Translations under genes and position numbers: made by a program
Shown: positions 1-7,227 of the stretch, piece after piece
How positions within the stretch are numbered: position 1 is the stretch's first letter
Layout of the letters: the number at the start of each line of letters is the position of its first letter
The notes under the pieces: generated by a model
What the model saw: only the letters and a program-made list of their open reading frames with translations
Told to the model about the DNA's origin: nothing
Database searches by the model: none
DNA from: Flavobacteriales bacterium
GTDB lineage: Bacteria; Bacteroidota; Bacteroidia; Flavobacteriales_D; Crocinitomicaceae
Assembly (NCBI GenBank): GCA_947488235.1
Contig: CANLAQ010000012.1
Span: 1 to 57,178, forward strand
Direction of reading: 5' to 3'
DNA length: 57,178 bases

Positions 1-6
1 AATAAT

Positions 7-1299
7 ATGAAAAATTCTCCAATCGCATTAAGGAATATTTTCCTTCTAAGCGCTTTGCTTCTTTGTTTTTCTATTGGTGCTCGAACAAGATTTGTAAGAG
101 TAATGTTTAGCGGAAACACTTCAAATAGTGCTAGCATAATCTGGGATCAACAAAGAGGAGATTTCAAAGGATTATATTGTGACACCATAAATCCAGAACG
201 GAATCAATATAGAGATGCTAAGCCATTAACTTCATCTAATACTTGGAAAGGAATGCACACCCATTGCATTAGATTAAAAGACTTAAAAGCAAATACAAAG
301 TATTTCTTTGTAATAAAAGATTCGGAAGGATTTGGGAGCTTATATTATTTTTACACGGCACCCAATTCACCCAATGAAACTATATCATTTATTGCAGGAG
401 GAGATTCAAGAGACAACAGACCTGTGCGTACCAAAGGAAATAAATTAGTGCCAAAACTTTTTGCGACAGCCGTATTATTTAATGGCGATTTTATAGGTCT
501 TGACAACGAAAAACAATGGGTAGAATGGTTCGCGGATTGGGAAAAAACCATTGCAAGTGATGGACGCGTAACACCAATGATAGTGACCCGAGGAAATCAT
601 GAGACAAGCAATAAAGACCTGGTGAAATTATTTGATGTTCCTAACAAAAAAGTTTATTATTCAAGTACATTTTGTGGCGACTTACTTCATATTGTTTCCT
701 TGAATTCTGAAATACATAAATTTGGTCAACAAAAGCTATTCCTTAAACAAACCTTAGCCAAGCATGCAAATTATCAATGGCAAATAGCTCAATACCACAG
801 ACCTGTTAGAGCTCATGTGAAAGCAAAAAAAGAAATGGAAACCCAATACAAGCATTTCGTTCCTTTGTTTGAGCAATATGCTAACTTACCCTTGTGTCTT
901 GAAAATGACTCTCACACTTTTAAAGTTACCTGGCCCATTGTGAGCAGTAATGACGCTTCCTCAGCAGAAGGGTTTAAAAGGGATGATACGAACGGTATCA
1001 TCTATGCAGGAGAAGGTTGTTGGGGTGCACCACTTCGTGAAGCTGACGACGCAAAAATTTGGACAAGAGATTGCGGGGCTGTTAATCAGTTCAATTGGAT
1101 TATTGTATCAAAAGAAAAAATACAATTGCGAACAGTTTTATATGAAAATGAAGTTGAAGTTGAATCGCTTTCCTATACAAATCGATTTAGTATTCCAAAA
1201 GGTCTTGCCTTGTATGGACCTAAAAATGGCGAATTGATTGAAATCTTCCCAAGAAATAAAGAACAATTTGAACAACATCTAATCAAATCAAAAAATTAG
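7..1299 (+). CDS. Secreted metallophosphoesterase, purple-acid-phosphatase-like
   Basis: Predicted exported phosphoesterase of 430 residues. Residues about 1-25 form a signal peptide (hydrophobic IFLLSALLLCFSIG). Residues about 27-120 look like the fibronectin-type N-terminal domain seen in purple acid phosphatases. The metallophosphoesterase core follows with its usual blocks: GGDSRD (131-136), NGD (159-161), GNHE (196-199) and YHRP (263-266). The last block, normally GHxH, reads ENDSHT (299-304), so one metal-ligand histidine is replaced by Asp; the other ligands look intact, and I recall similar ENxDHT variants in the family. The substrate cannot be told from sequence. The gene starts at the window edge, and its upstream context is not visible. 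It is separated from dnaX by 78 bp and probably is not in its operon. Confidence 0.8.
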   Translation: MKNSPIALRNIFLLSALLLCFSIGARTRFVRVMFSGNTSNSASIIWDQQRGDFKGLYCDTINPERNQYRDAKPLTSSNTWKGMHTHCIRLKDLKANTKYFFVIKDSEGFGSLYYFYTAPNSPNETISFIAGGDSRDNRPVRTKGNKLVPKLFATAVLFNGDFIGLDNEKQWVEWFADWEKTIASDGRVTPMIVTRGNHETSNKDLVKLFDVPNKKVYYSSTFCGDLLHIVSLNSEIHKFGQQKLFLKQTLAKHANYQWQIAQYHRPVRAHVKAKKEMETQYKHFVPLFEQYANLPLCLENDSHTFKVTWPIVSSNDASSAEGFKRDDTNGIIYAGEGCWGAPLREADDAKIWTRDCGAVNQFNWIIVSKEKIQLRTVLYENEVEVESLSYTNRFSIPKGLALYGPKNGELIEIFPRNKEQFEQHLIKSKN

Positions 1300-1365
1300 A
1301 GCGATTCTTTATCAATTTATTTTTCAACAATTTCAAATAATGCTTTCTCGCTTTGCAAAATGACT

Positions 1366-1373
1366 TAAATTTG
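1366..1373 (+). promoter_or_regulatory. Bacteroidota -7 box of dnaX, 4 nt before ATG
   Basis: The sequence TAAATTTG matches the Bacteroidota housekeeping -7 consensus TAnnTTTG. Only 4 nt (TATT) separate it from the ATG at 1378, so transcription should start at or next to the start codon. No clear TTG -33 element is seen at the usual 19-21 nt distance; the nearest TTG (1353-1355) is too close. Confidence 0.5.
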
Positions 1374-1377
1374 TATT

Positions 1378-2493
1378 ATGAGTGATTTTGTAGTTTCAGC
1401 AAGAAAATATCGTCCACAAACCTTTGATACAGTTGTAGGGCAGAATTCCATTACTGGAACACTTAAAAGTGCTATCAAGAATAAACACTTGGCCCAAGCT
1501 TTTTTATTCTGTGGAACAAGAGGTGTCGGAAAAACTACCACAGCAAGAATTCTAGCCAAAACCATTAATTGTTTCAATCGAACAGAAAATGTTGAAGCTT
1601 GCGATGCGTGCGATTCATGTGTTTCCTTCAATACAGGAAATTCATTGAATGTTTATGAATTAGATGCGGCCTCTAACAACTCAATCGATGATATCAAAAG
1701 ACTCATTGACCAAGTTAGAATTGCACCTCAAATTGGAGATTTTAAAGTTTATATAATTGATGAGGTTCACATGTTGTCTACTTCAGCTTTTAATGCGTTT
1801 TTAAAAACATTAGAAGAACCACCAAAACACGCCATATTTATTTTAGCAACAACCGAGAAGTATAAAATTATCCCAACCATTCTTTCTCGTTGTCAAATAT
1901 TTGATTTTAGTAAGATAAAGGTAAAAGATATAGCAGATCATTTGGCTGTTATTGCTGTAAAGGAAGGGATTACTGCTGACCCAGAGGCTTTGCATTTAAT
2001 CGCTATGAAAGCTGATGGAGCATTGAGAGATGCCTTATCCATGTTTGATCAAATTGTAACCTTCAGTGGAAATACATTAACTTTTCAGCATGTAATTCAA
2101 AATCTTCATGTACTCGATTATGACTATTACTTCAAAATCGTAGATTACTTTTTAAAAGAAGATATTAGCGCTACCCTACTTGTTTTGAATGACATATTGG
2201 AAAGAGGGTTTGATGGACATCATTTTATAAACGGATTAGCAGAGCACTTTAGAAATTTATTGGTTTGTAAAGATGTTCGCACTGCTGCATTATTGGAAGT
2301 CACTGAGAGTATTCAAGAAAGATATATTGAACAAGCAAAAGCTTGGGAAGGCCCGGTAATTATGCGTGCACTTTATGCTTTAAGTCAAACCGATGTAAAT
2401 TTCAAAAGCTCTAGGAATCAAAGGCTACTCATCGAGGTGGTGTTAATGCAGCTTTGTTCCTTACAACAGGAGCAAGAAAAAAAAAATCCTTAA
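1378..2493 (+). CDS. dnaX: DNA polymerase III gamma/tau subunit, in-frame (short, gamma-like) product
   Basis: Clamp-loader ATPase of the replicative polymerase; the in-frame product has 371 residues. It has the Walker A motif GTRGVGKT (46-53), the four zinc-binding cysteines C65, C75, C78 and C81, Walker B YIIDEVH (125-131), sensor 1 around ATTEKY, and the SRC arginine-finger motif (170-172), followed by the lid and collar domains. The frame ends at TAA 2491-2493 just after a run of ten A (2477-2486). The tau-specific tail continues in the -1 frame. Read in frame, the gene makes a gamma-length protein; slippage by -1, or transcripts with one extra A, would make a tau of about 578 residues. 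A sequencing error in the homopolymer is the main alternative. Confidence 0.93.
   Translation: MSDFVVSARKYRPQTFDTVVGQNSITGTLKSAIKNKHLAQAFLFCGTRGVGKTTTARILAKTINCFNRTENVEACDACDSCVSFNTGNSLNVYELDAASNNSIDDIKRLIDQVRIAPQIGDFKVYIIDEVHMLSTSAFNAFLKTLEEPPKHAIFILATTEKYKIIPTILSRCQIFDFSKIKVKDIADHLAVIAVKEGITADPEALHLIAMKADGALRDALSMFDQIVTFSGNTLTFQHVIQNLHVLDYDYYFKIVDYFLKEDISATLLVLNDILERGFDGHHFINGLAEHFRNLLVCKDVRTAALLEVTESIQERYIEQAKAWEGPVIMRALYALSQTDVNFKSSRNQRLLIEVVLMQLCSLQQEQEKKNP
2468..2486 (+). other. dnaX slippery run (A10) with AGGAG just upstream
   Basis: Ten consecutive A (2477-2486) lie exactly where the dnaX reading frame changes, and AGGAG (2468-2472) sits 4 nt upstream of the run. In the zero frame the run reads GAA AAA AAA AAT CCT TAA; in the -1 frame it reads through AAA TCC TTA into the tau tail. 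A-runs in dnaX are known slippage sites: ribosomal in Escherichia coli and transcriptional in Thermus thermophilus. I see no convincing downstream stem-loop, which favours transcriptional slippage or simple A-run slippage over a pseudoknot-type site. Confidence 0.65.
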
Positions 2494-3113
2494 CGGATCG
2501 AATTGACATACTGCCTTTTCCAAAGCAAACATTGCGCAAGGAAAAAGAAAAGGAAAGGGAAATAAAATCAAATGTAAGTCAGGAACCAAAAATTCCCTAT
2601 GTTGCTCCAAGCAAGGAAGTCGAAACCGTTGTACTAAATGCTCCTACTGGTGCCAAGCCCAGTCCAATGATAAGTATTCAGCAAATCATTGAAGAGGAAA
2701 AAGAAGCAAAATCAAGAATCCCCGCCAAGTCCATTAGAGAATTATATTCTTTAGATCAATTGAAAATGTCCTGGAAACGCTATGCTTTTCAGATGAAAGA
2801 GCAAGGAATGGAAACTTTTTTCCAAGCTATGATGCGAAAAGACCCCATTCACGAAGAAAGAGAAAAGGTGGTTTTGCATTTAGAAAACCAGGTGCAATTA
2901 GAATATATTCGTCCGATACTTCAAGATCTAGTGACCTATTTAAGAACACATTTGAAAAACGACTTTATTGAAGTTGAATTAGAAGTTCAAATTGATCCCA
3001 ATGCTAAATCAAATATTCCAATTACTGGAAAAGATAAGTTTACAGCACTTGCAAGGAAAAATCCAAATTTACATACCTTGAAGAATACCTTTAACTTAGA
3101 TATAGAATACTAG
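2481..3113 (+). CDS. dnaX: DnaX tau-specific C-terminal tail, reached by -1 frameshift
   Basis: About 210 residues in the -1 frame after the A10 run, ending at TAG 3111-3113. The first part is charged, Lys/Glu-rich and linker-like. From roughly 2730 onward a compact domain follows, with conserved-looking segments SLDQLKMSWKRYA and NPNLHTLKNTFNLDIEY. This matches the C-terminal region of Bacteroidota DnaX proteins, where tau contacts the polymerase alpha subunit and the helicase. The open frame extends upstream to an ATG at 2454, but that ATG lies inside the gamma coding region and is unlikely to be a real start. The intact open frame over the whole tail argues that it is translated and under selection, so dnaX is not simply a pseudogene. 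Confidence 0.8.
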   Translation, partial: KKSLTDRIDILPFPKQTLRKEKEKEREIKSNVSQEPKIPYVAPSKEVETVVLNAPTGAKPSPMISIQQIIEEEKEAKSRIPAKSIRELYSLDQLKMSWKRYAFQMKEQGMETFFQAMMRKDPIHEEREKVVLHLENQVQLEYIRPILQDLVTYLRTHLKNDFIEVELEVQIDPNAKSNIPITGKDKFTALARKNPNLHTLKNTFNLDIEY

Positions 3114-3116
3114 GAC

Positions 3117-4121
3117 TTGGAAATTCAATACATAGATGCTTCTAGAAAAGTTGAAATTGAACACTTTTTAAATGAGTGGTTCAATGACGACGCTTATATT
3201 ACGGCCAAGACTTCGGGTTCAACGGGTATTCCTAAAGAAATAAAAGTTCAAAAAAAACACCTGATTCACAGTGCGAAAAATACCATTAAGCACTTTGACT
3301 TGAACCAGAGAAGTCACTTTTTTTTATGCCTCTCCACAGAAACCATTGCAGGAAAAATGATGCTTATTAGAGCAATAATAGTTGATGGGAAAATAAGTAT
3401 AGGTACTGTAAAAAAAAATACAATGGATGACTTACCAAAGCAAGTAGACTTTGTTGCCTTAGTACCAATTCAATTAGAACATTATTTAAATCAGAAAGAA
3501 AAAATAAGTGTCAAAACTATTATTGTAGGTGGCGCTCCAATTTCTGAAAATTTAAGAGCTCTATGTCAATCTGTTACAACACCCATTTATCAAACTTTTG
3601 GAATGACGGAAACGCTTTCACATGTGGCCGTTAAATGCATTAATGGAGAGACTAATAGATCCTATGAAGCTTTGGAAGGGATTCAATTTTCAACTCAAGG
3701 GGAACAACTTGTTATACATTACCCAGCGATAGGTCAAGATGCATTATTGAGTAATGATATAGTAGAACTGATAGATCCTTTTCATTTTAATTGGTTGGGG
3801 AGAGCCGATTTTGCCATCAATTCTGGAGGAATTAAACTTTTTCCAGAACAAATAGAACAGAAACTGAGTGGATTCCTATCCTGCCCTTTTTTCATCAGCA
3901 GCATTAAGGAAGAATCTCTAGGTGAATCAATTTGCTTATATCTTGACAGTGAAGAGCCTGTGGAGATTAAAAAAGAAACATTGCTGGAAATACTTTCTAA
4001 ATTTGAAGTACCGCGTTACTATAAAATTGGAGTAACATTCAGTTATACACAAAATGGAAAAATAGATCGCTTAAGCACAATAAAAAACTATAGTAGTTAT
4101 GAGTGGCGAAAAGTATTATAG
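3117..4121 (+). CDS. menE: AMP-forming ligase, MenE-like (o-succinylbenzoate--CoA ligase)
   Basis: A short member of the ANL superfamily (334 residues) that activates a carboxylate with ATP and then CoA. The P-loop TSGSTGIPKEI is near residues 32-42, the adenylate-binding motif YQTFGMTE near 160-167, and the GRAD hinge near 228-231, with a small C-terminal domain containing the NGKIDR lysine near 312-317. The length and shortened N-terminus resemble Bacteroidota MenE, which acts in menaquinone synthesis; no other men genes are in the window, so the exact substrate is inferred. The only sensible start is a TTG at 3117: the first in-frame ATG falls about 80 residues in, beyond the P-loop. It lies 3 bp after the dnaX tail and overlaps the next gene by 23 bp, so it is probably co-transcribed with both. 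Confidence 0.75.
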   Translation: MEIQYIDASRKVEIEHFLNEWFNDDAYITAKTSGSTGIPKEIKVQKKHLIHSAKNTIKHFDLNQRSHFFLCLSTETIAGKMMLIRAIIVDGKISIGTVKKNTMDDLPKQVDFVALVPIQLEHYLNQKEKISVKTIIVGGAPISENLRALCQSVTTPIYQTFGMTETLSHVAVKCINGETNRSYEALEGIQFSTQGEQLVIHYPAIGQDALLSNDIVELIDPFHFNWLGRADFAINSGGIKLFPEQIEQKLSGFLSCPFFISSIKEESLGESICLYLDSEEPVEIKKETLLEILSKFEVPRYYKIGVTFSYTQNGKIDRLSTIKNYSSYEWRKVL

Positions 4122-4935
4122 AATCCTAGGGTTGTCTTCTAATGCAAGCGATGCAATGGTGCGCCAAAAATATCGATCCTTAGTTAAGAAATACCATCCT
4201 GACAAAAACAAAGAAACGGATACAACTGCTCAATTTATTGCTATTCAAGAGGCCTACGAAAAAATACTTAAAAAAGAGTTTACTCAAAAAGCGATAAAGA
4301 ACCCTAAAAAAGAAAAAAGTCCTGAACAAAATTTCCATGATTTAGCAAGAAAAAGAGAAGCTCAATTAAGAGAAAAAGAAAAAGCTGATTTAAAAATATT
4401 TTACGCTAGTTTCAAAAAAGGTTGGAGGTATCATGTTGTTCGAATTCATGCCTTAATAGGATTTATTTGTATCGTCTCATTAATCTTTGATAACTTTTTA
4501 CCGCTTAGAACAAGCGATGAAACTGTTGCGTCCTATAATTCGGAAATTAGTCAAAGTTCAAGTGATAATTATGTTCAGAATATTTATACACGCAATGGCC
4601 TTAGTTTATGGTTAAACAATTACAATGTGTCTAAATTTTATAATTATCAGCACTTCACACTTTATTCGACACATATCTTTCACCTTGCAGTAAAAGCAGA
4701 ACATAAATATAAATCAGAAACCACTTTCATCCCAATACATTTTACTTTTTATTGGCTGCAATGGTTGATTTTTCCTATTTTTCTCTTGCCCATAATTATC
4801 TATTTTTATCCCAAACGAGATGTGTTTTTCGTTTTGGGAAATTACTTTAGCATTTTTATATCCAGTTCCGTTATATGGATATTTTTATGCAATGATCTTA
4901 AAATTATTCATTTATTAAGTCTAGGAAACTACTAA
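4099..4935 (+). CDS. Membrane-anchored J-domain protein
   Basis: A 278-residue protein with an N-terminal J domain (about residues 5-62) carrying the HPD tripeptide (YHPDKNK) that stimulates DnaK ATPase. A Lys/Glu-rich linker follows (about 63-105). Then comes one hydrophobic segment near 115-132, a polar stretch of about 75 residues, and two or three more hydrophobic segments near 210-270. There is no Gly/Phe-rich region or zinc centre, so it is a class C J-protein, presumably recruiting Hsp70 to the inner membrane. The start overlaps the MenE-like gene by 23 bp, and nth begins 1 bp after the stop, so these genes are tightly coupled. The client is unknown. Confidence 0.78.
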   Translation: MSGEKYYRILGLSSNASDAMVRQKYRSLVKKYHPDKNKETDTTAQFIAIQEAYEKILKKEFTQKAIKNPKKEKSPEQNFHDLARKREAQLREKEKADLKIFYASFKKGWRYHVVRIHALIGFICIVSLIFDNFLPLRTSDETVASYNSEISQSSSDNYVQNIYTRNGLSLWLNNYNVSKFYNYQHFTLYSTHIFHLAVKAEHKYKSETTFIPIHFTFYWLQWLIFPIFLLPIIIYFYPKRDVFFVLGNYFSIFISSSVIWIFLCNDLKIIHLLSLGNY

Positions 4936-4936
4936 G

Positions 4937-5581
4937 ATGACGAAGAAAGAAAAAGCTAAATACATAGTTGATGAATTGGAAAAATTATTTCCAGAGACCC
5001 CTATTCCATTAGATCATAAGGATCCATACACACTTATGATTGCCGTGCTATTGTCAGCGCAATGTACAGATGAACGCGTAAATAAGGTAACACCACTACT
5101 TTTTAAAAGAGCCAGTACACCTGCTGAAATGATTCAATTGAGTGTAGAAGAAATAAGGTCTATAATTCGACCTTGTGGATTATCACCCAAGAAATCGCAA
5201 GCTATTTATGATTTATCGCACATGCTACTGAATCAACACAAGGGAGAAGTTCCGGCGAATTATGAAGATTTAGAAGCCTTTCCTGGGGTTGGACACAAAA
5301 CTGCCTCAGTGGTAATGTCTCAAGCATTTGGATTCCCAGCATTTCCAGTAGATACCCATATCCAAAGATTGCTTAAAAATTGGGGGATTTCTAAAAGTGA
5401 TAATGTAGTTATAACAGAAAGAGAGGCGAAAGCAATATTTCCAGAAAAACTTTGGAACAAACTGCATTTGCAAATTATCTTTTATGGTAGAGCATATTCA
5501 CCGGCAAGAAGTCCAAAAAAAGATATTGATTATATCACAAGAACTATTGGAACGCGAGCTGCTATTTCAGGATTAAAATAA
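4937..5581 (+). CDS. nth: Endonuclease III (DNA glycosylase/AP lyase) lacking the 4Fe-4S motif
   Basis: A base-excision-repair glycosylase that removes oxidised pyrimidines and cleaves AP sites (214 residues). The helix-hairpin-helix segment PGVGHKT (116-122) carries the catalytic lysine K121, and the catalytic aspartate is D139 in VDTH, matching K120/D138 of E. coli Nth. The C-terminal loop that normally holds four cysteines reads GRAYSPARSPKKDIDY and has none. The only cysteines in the protein are in LSAQCTDE and IRPCGLS. The protein therefore should not bind the usual cluster, although length and fold are otherwise complete. It follows the J-domain gene by 1 bp. Confidence 0.92.
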   Translation: MTKKEKAKYIVDELEKLFPETPIPLDHKDPYTLMIAVLLSAQCTDERVNKVTPLLFKRASTPAEMIQLSVEEIRSIIRPCGLSPKKSQAIYDLSHMLLNQHKGEVPANYEDLEAFPGVGHKTASVVMSQAFGFPAFPVDTHIQRLLKNWGISKSDNVVITEREAKAIFPEKLWNKLHLQIIFYGRAYSPARSPKKDIDYITRTIGTRAAISGLK

Positions 5582-5622
5582 TAATTAACAATTGTTAATG
5601 ACATCTTTTCATAACTTTTGCT

Positions 5623-5630
5623 TAAGTTTG
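5623..5630 (+). promoter_or_regulatory. Possible upstream -7 box of dnaB
   Basis: TAAGTTTG matches TAnnTTTG and would give a 5' leader of roughly 40 nt. No TTG is found at 19-21 nt upstream (the nearest is 5592-5594, 28 nt away), so this is weaker as a full promoter. Confidence 0.3.
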
Positions 5631-5664
5631 AACTGTGTCAACCCGGCATCAACAATCATTTCAT

Positions 5665-5672
5665 TAATTTTG
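5665..5672 (+). promoter_or_regulatory. -7 box of dnaB, 4 nt before ATG
   Basis: TAATTTTG matches TAnnTTTG, and 4 nt (TTTC) separate it from the ATG at 5677. This is the same geometry as at dnaX and the DUF4159 gene and predicts a leaderless transcript. No clear -33 TTG is seen. Confidence 0.45.
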
Positions 5673-5676
5673 TTTC

Positions 5677-7227
5677 ATGGATACAATTGATAACAACCGA
5701 AAACCTAATGTTCGCATTAAATCACCTTCTGTATTGACTGGTGATATTGGTAAAATACCACCACAAGCTGTGGATATAGAACAAGTGGTACTCGGTGCTA
5801 TGATGCTGGAACAGAATGCTGTTAATGATACCATTGACATTTTAAGTGCTGAAAGTTTTTACGATCCTAAGCATCAATATATTTACAGAGCTATTCACGA
5901 ATTATTTGCTACTACCAATCCAATTGACTTGGTTACCGTAACCAGTAAACTGCAAAAGAAAGGTGAATTAGAAGCTGCTGGAGGCGTCGCTTATATTTCT
6001 CAATTAACAAATCGGGTTGCTTCTTCTGCTCACATTCAATTTCATGCTCGAATCATAGCTGAAAAACATATTAAAAGAGAATTGATCAGTTCTAGCAGCG
6101 AAATAATCCGTGATGCCTTCAATGACACAGTTGATGTTTTTGAATTGTTAAATAGTGCAGAAACGAAATTGTTTAAGATTGGTGAAAAAAACATGAGTAA
6201 GCAGGTCGTTTCTATGAAGTCGGTTGTTCGAGACGCAATTGATGAAATTGAAAAAGCAAGAACCAATGCAGATGGAATTTCAGGTGTTGCAAGTGGATTC
6301 CATGATCTAGATAAAGTTACTGCAGGCTGGCAAAAATCTGATATGATTGTCCTAGCGGCCCGACCAGGAATGGGGAAAACTGCTTTTGTATTGTCCATGG
6401 CACGCAATACAGCCGTAGATCATAACAAGCCAGTTGCTATTTTTTCCTTAGAGATGTCGGCTGTTCAATTGGTAAAACGCCTTATTGCAGGAGAAGCTCG
6501 AATAGATTCTGAAAAATTAAGAAAAGGGAATTTAGCGGATCATGAATTCCAACAATTACATACTCGAATTGCGAAATTAACGACTGCCCCTATTTTTATT
6601 GATGATACCGCTGGAATTACCATATTTGACTTTAGAGCTAAATGCCGTAGGTTAAAACAACAGCACAATATAGAATTGGTTATTATTGATTATTTGCAGT
6701 TAATGAGTGCTAAAGATGGTAAAAATGGAGGGAATCGTGAACAAGAAATTTCAACAATCTCTAGATCCATTAAAGAAATAGCAAAAGAATTAAATATCCC
6801 AATAATTGCTTTAGCGCAATTAAGTCGTTCGGTTGAACAGCGAGGTGGTGACAAACGACCTATTCTTTCCGATTTGCGTGAATCAGGTGCCATTGAACAA
6901 GATGCTGATATTGTTTCCTTTATTTATCGCCCAGATTATTATGGAATTGTAAAAGATGAAGATGGAAATGCTACCAATGATATTGGTGAAATAATTATTG
7001 CAAAACATAGAAATGGTTCCACTGCCAAAGTTAGATTGCGTTTTGTACCTCATTATGCACGATTTGAAAACCTAAACGATTCTTCGGAATATACAGATTT
7101 GAATAGTGTAAGTGGTATTTCTAATTTTGATTCTGAATCAAAAACATATACTGTACCTAGTAAAATGAACAGTCCGATTTCAGAAGATGACTTTTTCAAA
7201 GAAGACGAAGAACCAACTCCTTTCTAA
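5677..7227 (+). CDS. dnaB: Replicative DNA helicase DnaB
   Basis: Hexameric 5'-3' helicase that unwinds DNA at the replication fork and loads primase (516 residues). The N-terminal primase-interaction domain (PPQAVDIEQVVLGAMM, about residues 28-130) is followed by a linker. The RecA-like ATPase domain has Walker A ARPGMGKT (228-235), Walker B LVIIDYLQLM, the DnaB signature LSQLSRSVEQR in the form ALAQLSRSVEQR, and a late arginine-finger region. The last 45 residues are acidic and poorly ordered, ending in EEPTPF. The stop codon overlaps the ATG of the next gene (TAATG), so the two are translationally coupled. The primase partner dnaG is also in this window (39822-41780, minus strand). Confidence 0.97.
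   Translation: MDTIDNNRKPNVRIKSPSVLTGDIGKIPPQAVDIEQVVLGAMMLEQNAVNDTIDILSAESFYDPKHQYIYRAIHELFATTNPIDLVTVTSKLQKKGELEAAGGVAYISQLTNRVASSAHIQFHARIIAEKHIKRELISSSSEIIRDAFNDTVDVFELLNSAETKLFKIGEKNMSKQVVSMKSVVRDAIDEIEKARTNADGISGVASGFHDLDKVTAGWQKSDMIVLAARPGMGKTAFVLSMARNTAVDHNKPVAIFSLEMSAVQLVKRLIAGEARIDSEKLRKGNLADHEFQQLHTRIAKLTTAPIFIDDTAGITIFDFRAKCRRLKQQHNIELVIIDYLQLMSAKDGKNGGNREQEISTISRSIKEIAKELNIPIIALAQLSRSVEQRGGDKRPILSDLRESGAIEQDADIVSFIYRPDYYGIVKDEDGNATNDIGEIIIAKHRNGSTAKVRLRFVPHYARFENLNDSSEYTDLNSVSGISNFDSESKTYTVPSKMNSPISEDDFFKEDEEPTPF

Noticed and set aside
2454..3113. Independent gene starting at the ATG at 2454
   Set aside because: This ATG lies inside the dnaX clamp-loader part. The downstream sequence matches a DnaX tau tail, so a frame change at the A-run explains it better.
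1378..3113. dnaX as a pseudogene
   Set aside because: Both parts are free of other stops and retain family motifs, and the frame break is at a known type of slippage site.
6042..6407. 121-codon open frame on the minus strand inside dnaB
   Set aside because: It is a shadow of the conserved helicase reading frame, with low-complexity composition.
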